Of a stretch of DNA of 64,000 nt, positions 16,534-24,733 are shown piece after piece. Positions within the stretch are counted from its first letter, which is position 1. Every line of letters begins with the position of its first letter. The position numbers and the translations under genes were made by a program. The notes under the pieces were generated by a model, which did not search any database, was not told the DNA's origin, and was given only the letters and a program-made list of their open reading frames with translations. Origin of the DNA: Novosphingobium jiangmenense (GTDB lineage Bacteria > Pseudomonadota > Alphaproteobacteria > Sphingomonadales > Sphingomonadaceae); contig NZ_JADQDC010000013.1 of assembly GCF_015694345.1 (NCBI RefSeq), positions 45,746 to 109,745 of the forward strand, given 5' to 3'.

Positions 16534-16811
16534 TGATTTCCGTTTTCTCGATTGCCTTCATTGGGCTGATGTTTCTTGCAGCAGTAGCGACGCGATTCTT
16601 TTTAAGTAGGCGCAGGCCCATGCTCGTTCGAACCGTCTGGGTGCTGCTGGCGGTCTTACCGCTACCTGGATTTGCCTGGTGGATGACTTTCAACAGTCCG
16701 GGGTCAGGCTGGGGATTTGCCTTGATCGCCATGTTCCTCACTATTGCGCTTGGATTGGGGATAATTGGCGGCCTGATTTGGTATGCTGTCTCTGCTAGGG
16801 CACCGCGATGA
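16533..16811 (+). CDS. Small three-helix membrane protein, unknown function
   Basis: The 92-residue protein is predicted to have three membrane helices (about 1-23, 30-52, 62-87) and a basic loop FLSRRRP. ATG at 16533 overlaps the vapC stop (TGATGA), and its own stop overlaps the trmD start (ATGA at 16808). It is therefore translationally coupled to the toxin-antitoxin pair and to trmD. I do not recognise a family. It may have arrived with the toxin-antitoxin pair, or be a local gene that now couples trmD translation to the module. Confidence 0.75.
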   Translation: MISVFSIAFIGLMFLAAVATRFFLSRRRPMLVRTVWVLLAVLPLPGFAWWMTFNSPGSGWGFALIAMFLTIALGLGIIGGLIWYAVSARAPR

Positions 16812-17662
16812 CCTTCGCCGCCACAGTCCTCACCCTTTACCCTGAGATGTTCCCCGGCCCACTGGGCGTCAGCCTTGCAGGGCGTGCGTTGCGCGAAGGG
16901 ACGTGGGCGATGGATGCGGTGCAGATCCGGGACTTTGCCATCGACAAGCACAAGACCGTGGACGACACGCCGGCCGGTGGCGGGGCGGGGATGGTGTTGC
17001 GGGTGGATGTGTTGGCCAAGGCGATTGATCATGCGCGTAGTAAGGACCTCCCCGGAACGGGGAGGGGGACCGCTGCCGAAGGCAGTGGTGGAGGGGTCGG
17101 TGATGACGCGATACCCCTCCACCATCCTGCGGATGGTCCCCCTCCCCGTTGTTCCGGGGAGGTTTTACGGCCGGTGATTGCAATGACGCCTCGGGGCAAG
17201 CCGCTGACGCAAGCCCGCGTGCGGGAACTGGCGGCAGGCCCCGGCGTGATCCTCGTCTGCGGACGTTTCGAGGGATTTGACGAGCGGATTTTCGAGGGCC
17301 GCAACGTCGAGGAAGTCTCGGTCGGCGACATCGTTCTGTCGGGCGGGGAATGCGCCGCGCTGATGCTGCTCGACGCTTGCATTCGGCTGCTTCCCGGCGT
17401 AATGGGCGCGGCTTCTAGCGGGCATGAGGAGTCGTTCGAGAACGGCCTCCTTGAATACCCGCACTACACCCGACCTGCTGAGTGGGAAGGGCGCACGATC
17501 CCTGAAGTGCTGCGATCGGGGGATCATGCGAAGATCGCGGCTTGGCGCAAGTCACAGTCCGAGATCGATACACGGTTACGCAGGCCGGACCTTTGGGAGC
17601 GCCACATCGGCGTTCGGGTCCAGTCTGCCTCTGGCGCGCAGCGTGAAGTGCAGGACGATTGA
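16808..17662 (+). CDS. trmD: tRNA (guanine37-N1)-methyltransferase TrmD with an internal repeat insertion
   Basis: TrmD methylates G37 of tRNAs reading CNN codons and prevents frameshifting. SPOUT-fold motifs are intact: [63 protein letters not shown] and [10 protein letters not shown]. The 284-residue product exceeds the usual 240-250 because residues 80-119 are encoded by a palindromic DNA element (17046-17163). The element has no stop in this frame, and the conserved sequence resumes at [10 protein letters not shown]. Without it the length would be about 244. The inserted segment is Gly/Pro-rich and probably a surface loop ahead of the knot. The stop is two bases before the rplS ATG. Confidence 0.96.
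   Translation: MTFAATVLTLYPEMFPGPLGVSLAGRALREGTWAMDAVQIRDFAIDKHKTVDDTPAGGGAGMVLRVDVLAKAIDHARSKDLPGTGRGTAAEGSGGGVGDDAIPLHHPADGPPPRCSGEVLRPVIAMTPRGKPLTQARVRELAAGPGVILVCGRFEGFDERIFEGRNVEEVSVGDIVLSGGECAALMLLDACIRLLPGVMGAASSGHEESFENGLLEYPHYTRPAEWEGRTIPEVLRSGDHAKIAAWRKSQSEIDTRLRRPDLWERHIGVRVQSASGAQREVQDD
17046..17163. repeat. 118-bp palindromic repeat element inside trmD
   Basis: The outer arms ACCTCCCCGGAAC (17046-17058) and GTTCCGGGGAGGT (17151-17163) are exact inverted copies. Inside them GGGGAGGGGGACC and TGGTGGAGGGGT pair with complementary sequence in the right half (ACCCCTCCACC at 17113-17123, GGTCCCCCTCCCC). Each arm carries its own mini-hairpin, CTGCC-GAA-GGCAG on the left and ATCC-TGC-GGAT on the right. 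The centre is a loop of about 15 bases. This is the structure of a small non-autonomous (REP/RUP-like) element. It lies wholly within the trmD reading frame and is translated. Confidence 0.88.
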
Positions 17663-17664
17663 AA

Positions 17665-18033
17665 ATGAACCTGATTCAGCAGCTTGAAGCTGAAGCCATC
17701 GCCGAATTCAAGGCGAAGAAGGAAATTCCGGACTTCCGCGCTGGCGACACCGTCCGCGTCGGCGTGCGCGTCGTCGAAGGCGAGCGTACCCGCGTCCAGG
17801 CCTACGAAGGCGTGTGCATCGCGCGCTCGAACCGTGGCCTCGGCTCGAACTTCACCGTTCGCAAGATTTCGTTCGGCGAAGGCGTGGAGCGCGTGTTCCC
17901 GCTCTACTCGCCCAACATCGATTCGATTACCGTGGTGCGCCGTGGTGTCGTGCGTCGTGCGAAGCTCTACTACCTTCGCGGCCGCACCGGCAAATCGGCG
18001 CGTATTGCCGAGCGTAAGGTCACCAAGGCCTGA
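17665..18033 (+). CDS. rplS: 50S ribosomal protein L19
   Basis: L19 lies at the 30S-50S interface. The 122-residue product has the full family sequence: [56 protein letters not shown] and [21 protein letters not shown] at 17665 is chosen over a TTG two codons earlier. It closes the rpsP-rimM-(insert)-trmD-rplS unit and is followed by a strong terminator. Confidence 0.97.
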   Translation: MNLIQQLEAEAIAEFKAKKEIPDFRAGDTVRVGVRVVEGERTRVQAYEGVCIARSNRGLGSNFTVRKISFGEGVERVFPLYSPNIDSITVVRRGVVRRAKLYYLRGRTGKSARIAERKVTKA

Positions 18034-18066
18034 GCAACGCCGTAGCACGGTTAACGTGTTGAGAAA

Positions 18067-18097
18067 GGCGTCCTGGCTCAAGGCCAGGGCGCCTTTT
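18067..18097 (+). terminator. Intrinsic terminator after rplS
   Basis: GGCGTCCTGGC and GGCCAGGGCGCC form a stem (one U-G-type mismatch) around a TCAA loop, followed by TTTTCT. It ends the ribosomal protein operon 34 bases after the stop. Confidence 0.88.
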
Positions 18098-18185
18098 CTG
18101 CTTTCAAGCGCAACCATTTCGGGCCACTTAGGCGCATCGCAAACATGCCCCGGCGGCAAGCCGGGCCAGAGGATACCGAAAACCC

Positions 18186-20444
18186 ATGCGTCATTTCCGC
18201 CTGCTCGCCGCCTGCGCGCTTTCCGCCTTTGTCGCCGCGCCTGCGCTTGCCCAACAGGGATCACCGATGACTGCCACAGCGCCTGCCGAAGCCAAGAGCC
18301 TGACGTTCGAGCGCGTTTTCGCCAGCCCGAGCCTCAATGGCCCGGCGCCGCGCGCAGTGAAGCTGTCGCCCGATGGCCGCTACCTGACGCTGCTGCGCAA
18401 CCGCGCCGACGACCGTGAGCGCTACGACCTGTGGGGCTTCGACCGCCAGACCGGCGAATGGAAGATGCTGTTGGATTCGCTCAAGCTCTCCTCCGGTCGC
18501 CAGTTGAGCGAGGCCGAGAAGATGCAGCGCGAGCGCCAGCGCATCGGCGATCTCAAGGGCATCGTTTCCTACGAGTGGAGCGCGGACAGCAAGTCGGTGC
18601 TGGTGCCGGTGGACGGTGATCTGCTGCTGGCCGGTCTCGATGGTTCGGTGCGCAAGGTTGAGGGCACCAAGGGCGGCGAACTGACGCCCAAGCTGGGGCC
18701 CAAGGGCGAGCACATCGCCTTCGTGCGTGACCGCCGCCTGTGGGCAGGGCCGGTGACCGGCGCTGCGGCGCAAGCGATCACGCCGGAGGAGACTAACGCC
18801 GAGGTCCACTGGGGTGAGGCCGAGTTCGTCGCGCAGGAGGAAATGAACCGCTTCAACGGCTTCTGGTGGTCGCCAGACGAGAGCCGTATCGCGGTCGAGC
18901 GGTTTGACGAGAGCATGGTCGGCGTGGTGACGCGTGCGGCGATCGGTGCGGAAGGCACCAAGACCTTCGACCAGCGCTATCCTGCGGCGGGGACGCCGAA
19001 TGCCGAAGTCTCGCTCTACGTGATGGGGCCGGACGGTTCGAACCGCGTGCAGGTGGATCTTGGCGCGAACAAGGATATCTACCTCGCCCGCGTCGACTGG
19101 GCGCCCGATGGCAAGACGCTTTACGTCCAGCGCATGAACCGCGAGCAGACCGTGCTCGACATGCTCAAGGTCGATCCGATGACCGGCAAGTCGAGCGTGC
19201 TGTTCAGCGAGAAGGCAGCGGACAAGCACTGGATCGATCTGTCGGACAGCTATCGCTTCCTTTCGGACGGCAGCTTGGTGTGGTGGTCACAGCGCGACGG
19301 GTTCGGGCATCTCTACCGCTTCAGCAAGGGCAAGTGGAGCCAGCTTACCAAGGGTGAGTGGGTCGTCACCGGCCTTGTCGGCGTCGACGAGAAGGGTGGC
19401 AAGCTCTACCTCACCGGCACCAAGGACGACGTGCTGGCGCAACAGGTCTACGCGATGGACCTCAAGGCACCGGGCAAGCTGACGCGGCTGACCGAGCTGG
19501 GCTGGGTCAACGGTGCGGGAATGGACAAGAGCGGGCAGACGCTGATGATCACGCGTTCGTCCGATGCGCAGCCAGCGCAATCCTATATCGCCGACACCAC
19601 CGGCAAGCGGCTGGCGTGGATCGAGGAGAACAAGGTTGCGGGGGCGCACCCCTATGCGCCTTACCTTGCCAGCCATCGCCCGGCGCAGTTCGGGACGATC
19701 CCGGCCGCCGATGGCACGCCGCTGCATTACATGATGATCACCCCGCCGCTGGAGCCTGGTAAGAAGTACCCGGTGTTCACCTACCACTATGGCGGGCCGA
19801 CCGCGCAGGTGGTGAGCAAGGGCTTCCAGGGCGCGCTGGCGCAGGCCATCGTTGACAAGGGCTACATCTACTTCGCGATCGACAATCGCGGGTCGGAGAA
19901 CCGCGGCGTGAAATTCGCCTCTGCGCTGCATCATGCGATGGGTTCGGTCGAGGTCGAGGACCAGCTGGCAGGCGCCAATTGGCTCAAGAAGCAGAGCTTT
20001 GTCGATGCCGACAAGATCAGCACCTTCGGCTGGTCCTATGGCGGCTATATGTCGATCAAGATGCTCGAAGCCAATCCGGGCGCGTACGCAGCAGGCATCG
20101 CCGTGGCGCCGGTGACCAAGTGGCAGATGTACGACACGACCTATACCGAGCGTTACCTCGGCGATCCGGGCAAGCTGCCTGAGGTCTACGAGAAGTCGAA
20201 CGCGCTGGCCGATACCAAGAAGATCAGCGATCCGCTGCTGATCATCCATGGCATGGCCGACGACAACGTGGTGTTCGAGAATGCTTCGGCCATCATCGCC
20301 AAGATGCAGGCCGAGGCGGTGCCGTTCGAGATGATGCTCTACCCCGGCTACACCCACCGCATCAGCGGGCCGAAGGTGAGCCAGCACTTGTACGAGACGA
20401 TTTTCCGCTTCCTTGACCGTAATGGCGCGGGGAGTGGCAAGTAG
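18186..20444 (+). CDS. S9 family prolyl oligopeptidase / dipeptidyl peptidase IV
   Basis: This exported serine peptidase removes X-Pro dipeptides. The 752-residue product has a cleavable signal peptide (about residues 1-23, ending APALAQ). A DPP-IV beta-propeller follows (about 100-480, with SADSKSVLVPVDGDL and WSPDESRIAVERFDES), then a C-terminal alpha/beta-hydrolase domain. The catalytic residues are S617 in FGWSYGGYMS, an Asp in MADDNV (692/693) and H724 in GYTHR. The double Glu motif of DPP-IV, which binds the peptide amino end, is seen as QEEMNRF. Length fits the family. It is a single gene ahead of asd; the 99-bp gap between them holds short stem-loops. Confidence 0.94.
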   Translation: MRHFRLLAACALSAFVAAPALAQQGSPMTATAPAEAKSLTFERVFASPSLNGPAPRAVKLSPDGRYLTLLRNRADDRERYDLWGFDRQTGEWKMLLDSLKLSSGRQLSEAEKMQRERQRIGDLKGIVSYEWSADSKSVLVPVDGDLLLAGLDGSVRKVEGTKGGELTPKLGPKGEHIAFVRDRRLWAGPVTGAAAQAITPEETNAEVHWGEAEFVAQEEMNRFNGFWWSPDESRIAVERFDESMVGVVTRAAIGAEGTKTFDQRYPAAGTPNAEVSLYVMGPDGSNRVQVDLGANKDIYLARVDWAPDGKTLYVQRMNREQTVLDMLKVDPMTGKSSVLFSEKAADKHWIDLSDSYRFLSDGSLVWWSQRDGFGHLYRFSKGKWSQLTKGEWVVTGLVGVDEKGGKLYLTGTKDDVLAQQVYAMDLKAPGKLTRLTELGWVNGAGMDKSGQTLMITRSSDAQPAQSYIADTTGKRLAWIEENKVAGAHPYAPYLASHRPAQFGTIPAADGTPLHYMMITPPLEPGKKYPVFTYHYGGPTAQVVSKGFQGALAQAIVDKGYIYFAIDNRGSENRGVKFASALHHAMGSVEVEDQLAGANWLKKQSFVDADKISTFGWSYGGYMSIKMLEANPGAYAAGIAVAPVTKWQMYDTTYTERYLGDPGKLPEVYEKSNALADTKKISDPLLIIHGMADDNVVFENASAIIAKMQAEAVPFEMMLYPGYTHRISGPKVSQHLYETIFRFLDRNGAGSGK

Positions 20445-20454
20445 CCTCACTTCA

Positions 20455-20532
20455 TGGGCCTAAAGCCCAAAACACTTGGCTGGTCGGAACCAGCCGCTAG
20501 GGACAGGCCCGTCCGCTGTTGAAGGGCGGGCC
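20455..20532 (+). promoter_or_regulatory. Stem-loop-rich leader upstream of asd
   Basis: There are three short inverted repeats in a row: TGGGC/GCCCA (20455-20469), GGCTGGT/ACCAGCC (20478-20495, 4-base loop) and GGCCCG/CGGGCC (20506-20532). The last ends just before the asd ribosome binding site. They could be the terminator of the peptidase gene, a structured asd leader, or both. There is no match to the lysine riboswitch consensus that I can see. Confidence 0.3.
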
Positions 20533-20543
20533 GCAGGAAGGGA

Positions 20544-21575
20544 ATGGAAATGGGTTACCGGGTTGTAGTGGTCGGTGCGACGGGGAATGTGGGCCGCGAG
20601 ATGCTCAACATTCTGGCCGAGCGCGAGTTTCCCTGCGACGAGATCGCGGCACTGGCATCGTCGCGCTCGCAGGGCACCGAGATCGAGTTCGGCGAGACCG
20701 GCAAGATGCTCAAAGTCCAGAACGTCGACAACTTCGATTTCACCGGCTGGGACATTGCCCTGTTTGCAGCGGGTTCGGGCCCGACCCAGATCCATGCGCC
20801 GCGCGCCGCATCGCAGGGTTGCGTGGTGATCGACAACTCGTCGCTCTATCGCATGGACCCGGACGTGCCGCTGATCGTGCCCGAAGTGAACCCGGACGCC
20901 ATCGACGGCTACACCGCGAAGAACATCATCGCCAACCCGAACTGCTCGACCGCGCAGATGGTCGTGGCCCTGAAGCCCCTCCATGACGCGGCCAAGATCA
21001 AGCGTGTCGTCGTCTCGACCTACCAGTCGGTTTCGGGCGCAGGCAAGGAAGGCATGGACGAGTTGTTCGAGCAGAGCCGCGCGATCTTCGTCGGCGATCC
21101 GGTCGAGCCCAAGAAGTTCACCAAGCAGATCGCCTTCAACGTGATCCCGCACATCGACGTCTTCCTTGACGATGGTTCGACCAAGGAAGAGTGGAAGATG
21201 GTCGCCGAGACCAAGAAGATCCTCGATCCCAAGGTCAAGGTCACGGCCACCTGCGTGCGCGTGCCGGTGTTCATCGGTCACTCGGAATCGCTCAACATCG
21301 AGTTCGAAAACGAGATCTCGGCCGAAAAAGCCCAGAACATCCTGCGCGAGGCGCCAGGCGTGATGCTGATCGACAAGCGCGAGAACGGCGGATACGTGAC
21401 GCCCGTCGAATGCGTCGGCGATTTCGCCACCTTCGTATCGCGCGTCCGCGAGGATTCGACCATCGACAACGGCCTGAACATCTGGTGCGTTTCGGACAAC
21501 CTGCGCAAGGGCGCGGCACTGAACGCGGTGCAGATCGCCGAGCTGCTCGGCCGTCGCCACCTCAAGAAGGGCTGA
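20544..21575 (+). CDS. asd: Aspartate-semialdehyde dehydrogenase
   Basis: Asd reduces aspartyl-4-phosphate to aspartate semialdehyde, the branch point for lysine/DAP, threonine and methionine. The 343-residue product has the NADP fold VVVVGATGNVGREM, the active-site cysteine C134 in NPNCSTAQM and the substrate-binding stretch STYQSVSGAGKEGMDEL. Start ATG 20544 lies 5 bases after AGGA; a second ATG two codons on is less well spaced. The downstream hydrolase starts eight bases after the stop and may be co-transcribed. DAP-pathway partners dapF and dapA are also in this window, but not adjacent. Confidence 0.96.
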   Translation: MEMGYRVVVVGATGNVGREMLNILAEREFPCDEIAALASSRSQGTEIEFGETGKMLKVQNVDNFDFTGWDIALFAAGSGPTQIHAPRAASQGCVVIDNSSLYRMDPDVPLIVPEVNPDAIDGYTAKNIIANPNCSTAQMVVALKPLHDAAKIKRVVVSTYQSVSGAGKEGMDELFEQSRAIFVGDPVEPKKFTKQIAFNVIPHIDVFLDDGSTKEEWKMVAETKKILDPKVKVTATCVRVPVFIGHSESLNIEFENEISAEKAQNILREAPGVMLIDKRENGGYVTPVECVGDFATFVSRVREDSTIDNGLNIWCVSDNLRKGAALNAVQIAELLGRRHLKKG

Positions 21576-21582
21576 TCGCCCG

Positions 21583-22335
21583 ATGACGGCAGTCACCACC
21601 GAGTTCTTCCCAGGCTTTGGCGGAGCGCAACTCGCGCTGCACCGCTTGGGGCAGGGGAGTCCGGTGGTGCTGCTGCATGGCCTGTTTTCCTCGGCCGAGG
21701 TCAACTGGATCAAGTTCGGCACGGCGGCGAAGCTGGCCGAGGCTGGCTTCGAATGCCTGATGCCGGACTTGCGCGTACACGGGCAGAGCGCTGCGCCACA
21801 TGATCCTGCGGCGTACCCGCAGGACGTGCTGGTGCGCGATCTGGAGGCACTGGTCGCGCATCTTGGGCTTGGCGACTTCGATCTGGTCGGCTTCTCGCTC
21901 GGTTCGCGGACGGCAGCACGCGGGGTGATTGCCGGGCTGCGTCCGCGCAAGCTGGTGCTTTCGGGCATGGGTCTTGAAGGACTTGCCGGCTGGGCGCGGC
22001 GGCAGGACTTCTTTCTCGACGTGATCGATCGCTTCGGCACGATCAGGCGCGATGATCCGGCGTATTTCTCGCAGCAGTTCCTCAAGACCATGGGCGTCGA
22101 TCGCGTGGCGGCGCGGCTGCTGCTCGGTACCATGGCCGATACCGATCCGGCGCAGCTATCGGCTGTTTCGATGCCGTGCCAGGTGCTCTGCGGCGATCAG
22201 GACAACGACAACGGATCGGCCGAGCGACTGGCCGAAGTCCTGCCCGATGCAACGCTGACTTTCATTCCGGGCACGCACATGAGTTGCGTCACGCGGCCTG
22301 AAATGGGCGAGCGGCTGGCCGAGTTCCTCGGCTGA
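21583..22335 (+). CDS. Alpha/beta-hydrolase fold protein
   Basis: The 250-residue cytoplasmic hydrolase has an oxyanion-hole motif VVLLHGLFSS (about 28-37), a nucleophile elbow GFSLGSR with S106, and a late Asp and His in CGDQDND and GTHMSC. No signal peptide or lid insertion is evident. It starts eight bases after asd and may be its operon partner. Substrate unknown; ester or thioester hydrolysis is the family default. Confidence 0.88.
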   Translation: MTAVTTEFFPGFGGAQLALHRLGQGSPVVLLHGLFSSAEVNWIKFGTAAKLAEAGFECLMPDLRVHGQSAAPHDPAAYPQDVLVRDLEALVAHLGLGDFDLVGFSLGSRTAARGVIAGLRPRKLVLSGMGLEGLAGWARRQDFFLDVIDRFGTIRRDDPAYFSQQFLKTMGVDRVAARLLLGTMADTDPAQLSAVSMPCQVLCGDQDNDNGSAERLAEVLPDATLTFIPGTHMSCVTRPEMGERLAEFLG

Positions 22336-22449
22336 AACAGCCAGAAAAAAGGTTGGCCGAGGCCTCTTGCCGAGGCCGGTCAATAATGGCAGCTTCCTTC
22401 TCATAAACGAACGGGCCGGCAAGAGCCCTTTTCGGGATTGAGGATTGGG

Positions 22450-22929
22450 ATGATCTGGAAGAGCCTGCTCGCGGCCGCTGCCGTGAGCGTTCTTGCCCCT
22501 TCGGCGGCACAGGCAGCCACCAGCACGGTAAGCGCAGTCAGGCCGGAAGGCGTGGCAGAGGCGCTCAAGAACCTCGGATATACCGCCGAATTGGCCAAGG
22601 ACGGCAATGGCGATCCGCTGATCAACACCGAGATCGGTGGCTGGCAGGCGGCGCTGCTGTTCTACGAATGCAACGAGAAGACCCACGACGGGTGCCAGTC
22701 GTTGCAGTTCGTCGCCAACTTCACGCCGGAGAAGAAGTTCACCGCTGAAGATGCGGTGCGCTTCAACCGCAACACGCGCTTTGCCTCGGTATCGCTGGGC
22801 AAGGACGATGCGGTCATGATGACCTGGGACATGGTGACCGGCAAGGGCATCGACTTCGAGGTCTTCTCCAACTCGGTCGACATGTTCCGCAGCGCGATGG
22901 ACAACCTCGGGGCGGAAGTCTTCAAGTAA
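22450..22929 (+). CDS. Exported YbjN-domain protein
   Basis: The 159-residue protein has a signal peptide (about 1-23, SAAQA cleavage) and a YbjN domain. The domain shows the pattern VAEALKNLGYTAELAKDGNGDPLI ... FNRNTRFASVSLGKDD ... ISTWDM-like (MMTWDMVTGKGIDFEVFSNSVDMF). YbjN proteins are small, sometimes surface- or regulation-related, with no enzymatic activity known. ATG 22450 is favoured by GAGG six bases upstream. It is a monocistronic gene with a strong terminator at 22975-23020. Confidence 0.85.
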   Translation: MIWKSLLAAAAVSVLAPSAAQAATSTVSAVRPEGVAEALKNLGYTAELAKDGNGDPLINTEIGGWQAALLFYECNEKTHDGCQSLQFVANFTPEKKFTAEDAVRFNRNTRFASVSLGKDDAVMMTWDMVTGKGIDFEVFSNSVDMFRSAMDNLGAEVFK

Positions 22930-22974
22930 TCAGGACCCTGCTCCGGCCACCCCGGAGCGAAGGGACGCAACCTC

Positions 22975-23020
22975 GGCAATCCGCGAGCAAGGCTAGTTGC
23001 TCCGGATTGCCTTTTCTTTT
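22975..23020 (+). terminator. Intrinsic terminator after the YbjN-domain gene
   Basis: GGCAATCCG pairs with CGGATTGCC and, inside it, GAGCAA with TTGCTC. The run TTTTCTTTT follows. A smaller CTCCGG/CCGGAG hairpin (22941-22957) precedes it. Confidence 0.9.
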
Positions 23021-23056
23021 GCGGCTTATGTGCTTCGCAAACGCTGTCCCAAAATC

Positions 23057-23146
23057 TTCGTCATTGCGAGCGGAGCGAAGCAATCCAGAGCGCCTTTGCA
23101 CCAACTCTGGATTGCTTCGTCGACTGCGTCTCCTCGCAATGACGAA
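23057..23146. repeat. 90-bp palindromic intergenic repeat
   Basis: Outer arms TTCGTCATTGCGAG (23057-23070) and CTCGCAATGACGAA (23133-23146) are perfect inverse copies. Inner arms CGAAGCAATCCAGAG (23076-23090) and CTCTGGATTGCTTCG (23105-23119) are also perfect. Spacer regions between them are unpaired. The GTCATTGCGAG...GAAGCAATCC signature is a widespread small mobile repeat in bacteria. It lies between the YbjN gene terminator and the stop of the minus-strand amn gene. Confidence 0.88.
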
Positions 23147-23181
23147 AGTGTGTTTGTAACGGCTAACAGCCTGTCCTGACC

Positions 23182-24618
23182 CTAGCGGAACGGCGGCTCG
23201 TTGAACGCGCGCAGCTTGCGGCTGTGGAGGCGGGGGCCTTCCTTGCGCAGCAGGTCGCAGGCGGTGGTGCCGATGGCGAGGTGGGCGGCGATGGCTTCCT
23301 CGTAGAAGCGGTTGGCCTGGCCGGGCAGCTTGATCTCGCCGTGCAGGGGCTTGTCGGAGACGCAGAGCAGCGTTCCGTAGGGAACACGGAAGCGATAGCC
23401 CTGTGCGGCGATCGTCGCGCTTTCCATGTCGATGCCGACCGCGCGGCTGAGCGAGAGGCGGCGGGCCGAATGGGTGTAGCGCAGTTCCCAGTTGCGATCG
23501 TCGGTGGTCACGATCGTGCCGGTGCGCATGCGCTTCTTGAGATCGGTGCCGCCTTCGCCGGAGACAAGCTCGGCGGCCTTCTGCAGCGCGACCTGGACCT
23601 CGGCAATGGCCGGGACCGGTATCTCGGGCGGCAGGACGGGGTCGAGCACGTGATCGTCGCGCAGGTAGGCATGGGCGAGGACGTAGTCGCCGATCTTCTG
23701 GGTGGGCCTGAGGCCGCCGCAGTGGCCGATCATCAGCCATGCTTCGGGGCGCAGCACGGCGAGGTGATCGCAGATCGTCTTGGCGTTGGATGGGCCCACG
23801 CCGATGTTGACAAGCGTGATGCCCGATTTGTCCGGCGCGACGAGGTGGTAGGCCGGCATCTGGTGACGGCGCCACGCTGTGTCGGAAAGGCGCGTGCGGG
23901 CATTGTCTGTCCGGGCATCGAGACTGAGGCCACCGGCGCCGGTAAGGGCAACGTAATTCTCGCGATCGATCTGCTGCGCGGCCCAGTCGACGAATTCGTC
24001 GACATAGCGGTGATAGTTGGTGAACAGGATGTAGCGCTGGAAATCGTCAATCTGCGTGCCGGTGTAGTGGGCGAGGCGGGCAAGGCTGAAGTCTGTGCGC
24101 AGGCCATCGAACAGCGATAGCGGCAGCGGCCCGTCACCCACCGCGTAGTCGGCGTCGGCGATTTCGTCGCCGATGTGGGCGAGGTCGGTTGCGGGGAAGT
24201 GCTGGGCCAGTTCCTGAGGGCTGATGCGACCGATCTGCGCGCCGTAGGCTCCGTCGAGCACGTAAGGGAACGGGATCTCCTGGCGCGAGGGCCTGACCGA
24301 GACTTCGACCGCAAAGCCCTCGCGGATCAGGTCGATCTGCTCCTTCAGGTATTCGTCGAACAGGGCGGGGCGCGTGACCGTGCAGGAGTAGTCGCCCCGC
24401 TGGGTCAGGCGTCCGAACGCCCGGCCGGTCGATTCATGGCTCGGCTCGGCATCGAGGCGGACGTGCAGTTCGGGATAGCAGTAGCTGCCGTCGGTCCGTC
24501 GTTCGGGCGGGGGCAGCGTGCCATGGTTGGCATAGGCGGCAATGTCGGCGCGGAGGGTGGCGACTGCCCGATCATAGTATTGCGAGAGCCGGGCGAGGAT
24601 AGTTTCCGTTGTTTCCAT
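23182..24618 (-). CDS. amn: AMP nucleosidase
   Basis: Amn hydrolyses AMP to adenine and ribose 5-phosphate. The 478-residue product has the N-terminal AMP nucleosidase domain (about 1-190, VSVRPSRQEIPFPYVLDGAY). A C-terminal phosphorylase-like domain follows (LVNIGVGPSNAKTICDHLAV, MIGHCGGLRPTQKIGDYVLA, VGIDMESATIAAQGYRFRVPYG). ATG 24618 gives METTETIL and the normal family length; a longer open frame upstream has no similarity. It is monocistronic, divergent from the amidohydrolase at 24734. Confidence 0.95.
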   Translation of the reverse strand: METTETILARLSQYYDRAVATLRADIAAYANHGTLPPPERRTDGSYCYPELHVRLDAEPSHESTGRAFGRLTQRGDYSCTVTRPALFDEYLKEQIDLIREGFAVEVSVRPSRQEIPFPYVLDGAYGAQIGRISPQELAQHFPATDLAHIGDEIADADYAVGDGPLPLSLFDGLRTDFSLARLAHYTGTQIDDFQRYILFTNYHRYVDEFVDWAAQQIDRENYVALTGAGGLSLDARTDNARTRLSDTAWRRHQMPAYHLVAPDKSGITLVNIGVGPSNAKTICDHLAVLRPEAWLMIGHCGGLRPTQKIGDYVLAHAYLRDDHVLDPVLPPEIPVPAIAEVQVALQKAAELVSGEGGTDLKKRMRTGTIVTTDDRNWELRYTHSARRLSLSRAVGIDMESATIAAQGYRFRVPYGTLLCVSDKPLHGEIKLPGQANRFYEEAIAAHLAIGTTACDLLRKEGPRLHSRKLRAFNEPPFR

Positions 24619-24733
24619 CGCCCGACGTCTAGCGCGGGTGCGTGTCGCTGCAAAGACATCGCTGTTAGACGGAGACTTGCAACGACCGGCCAATCGACTG
24701 ATAACGCTGTCATAACAGTGGGAGAGCATCCTT

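Noticed and set aside
22364..22380. GGCCTC-TTGCC-GAGGCC hairpin after the hydrolase gene, considered as terminator
   Set aside because: The stem is only 6 bp and no T-run follows; left unlisted as too weak.
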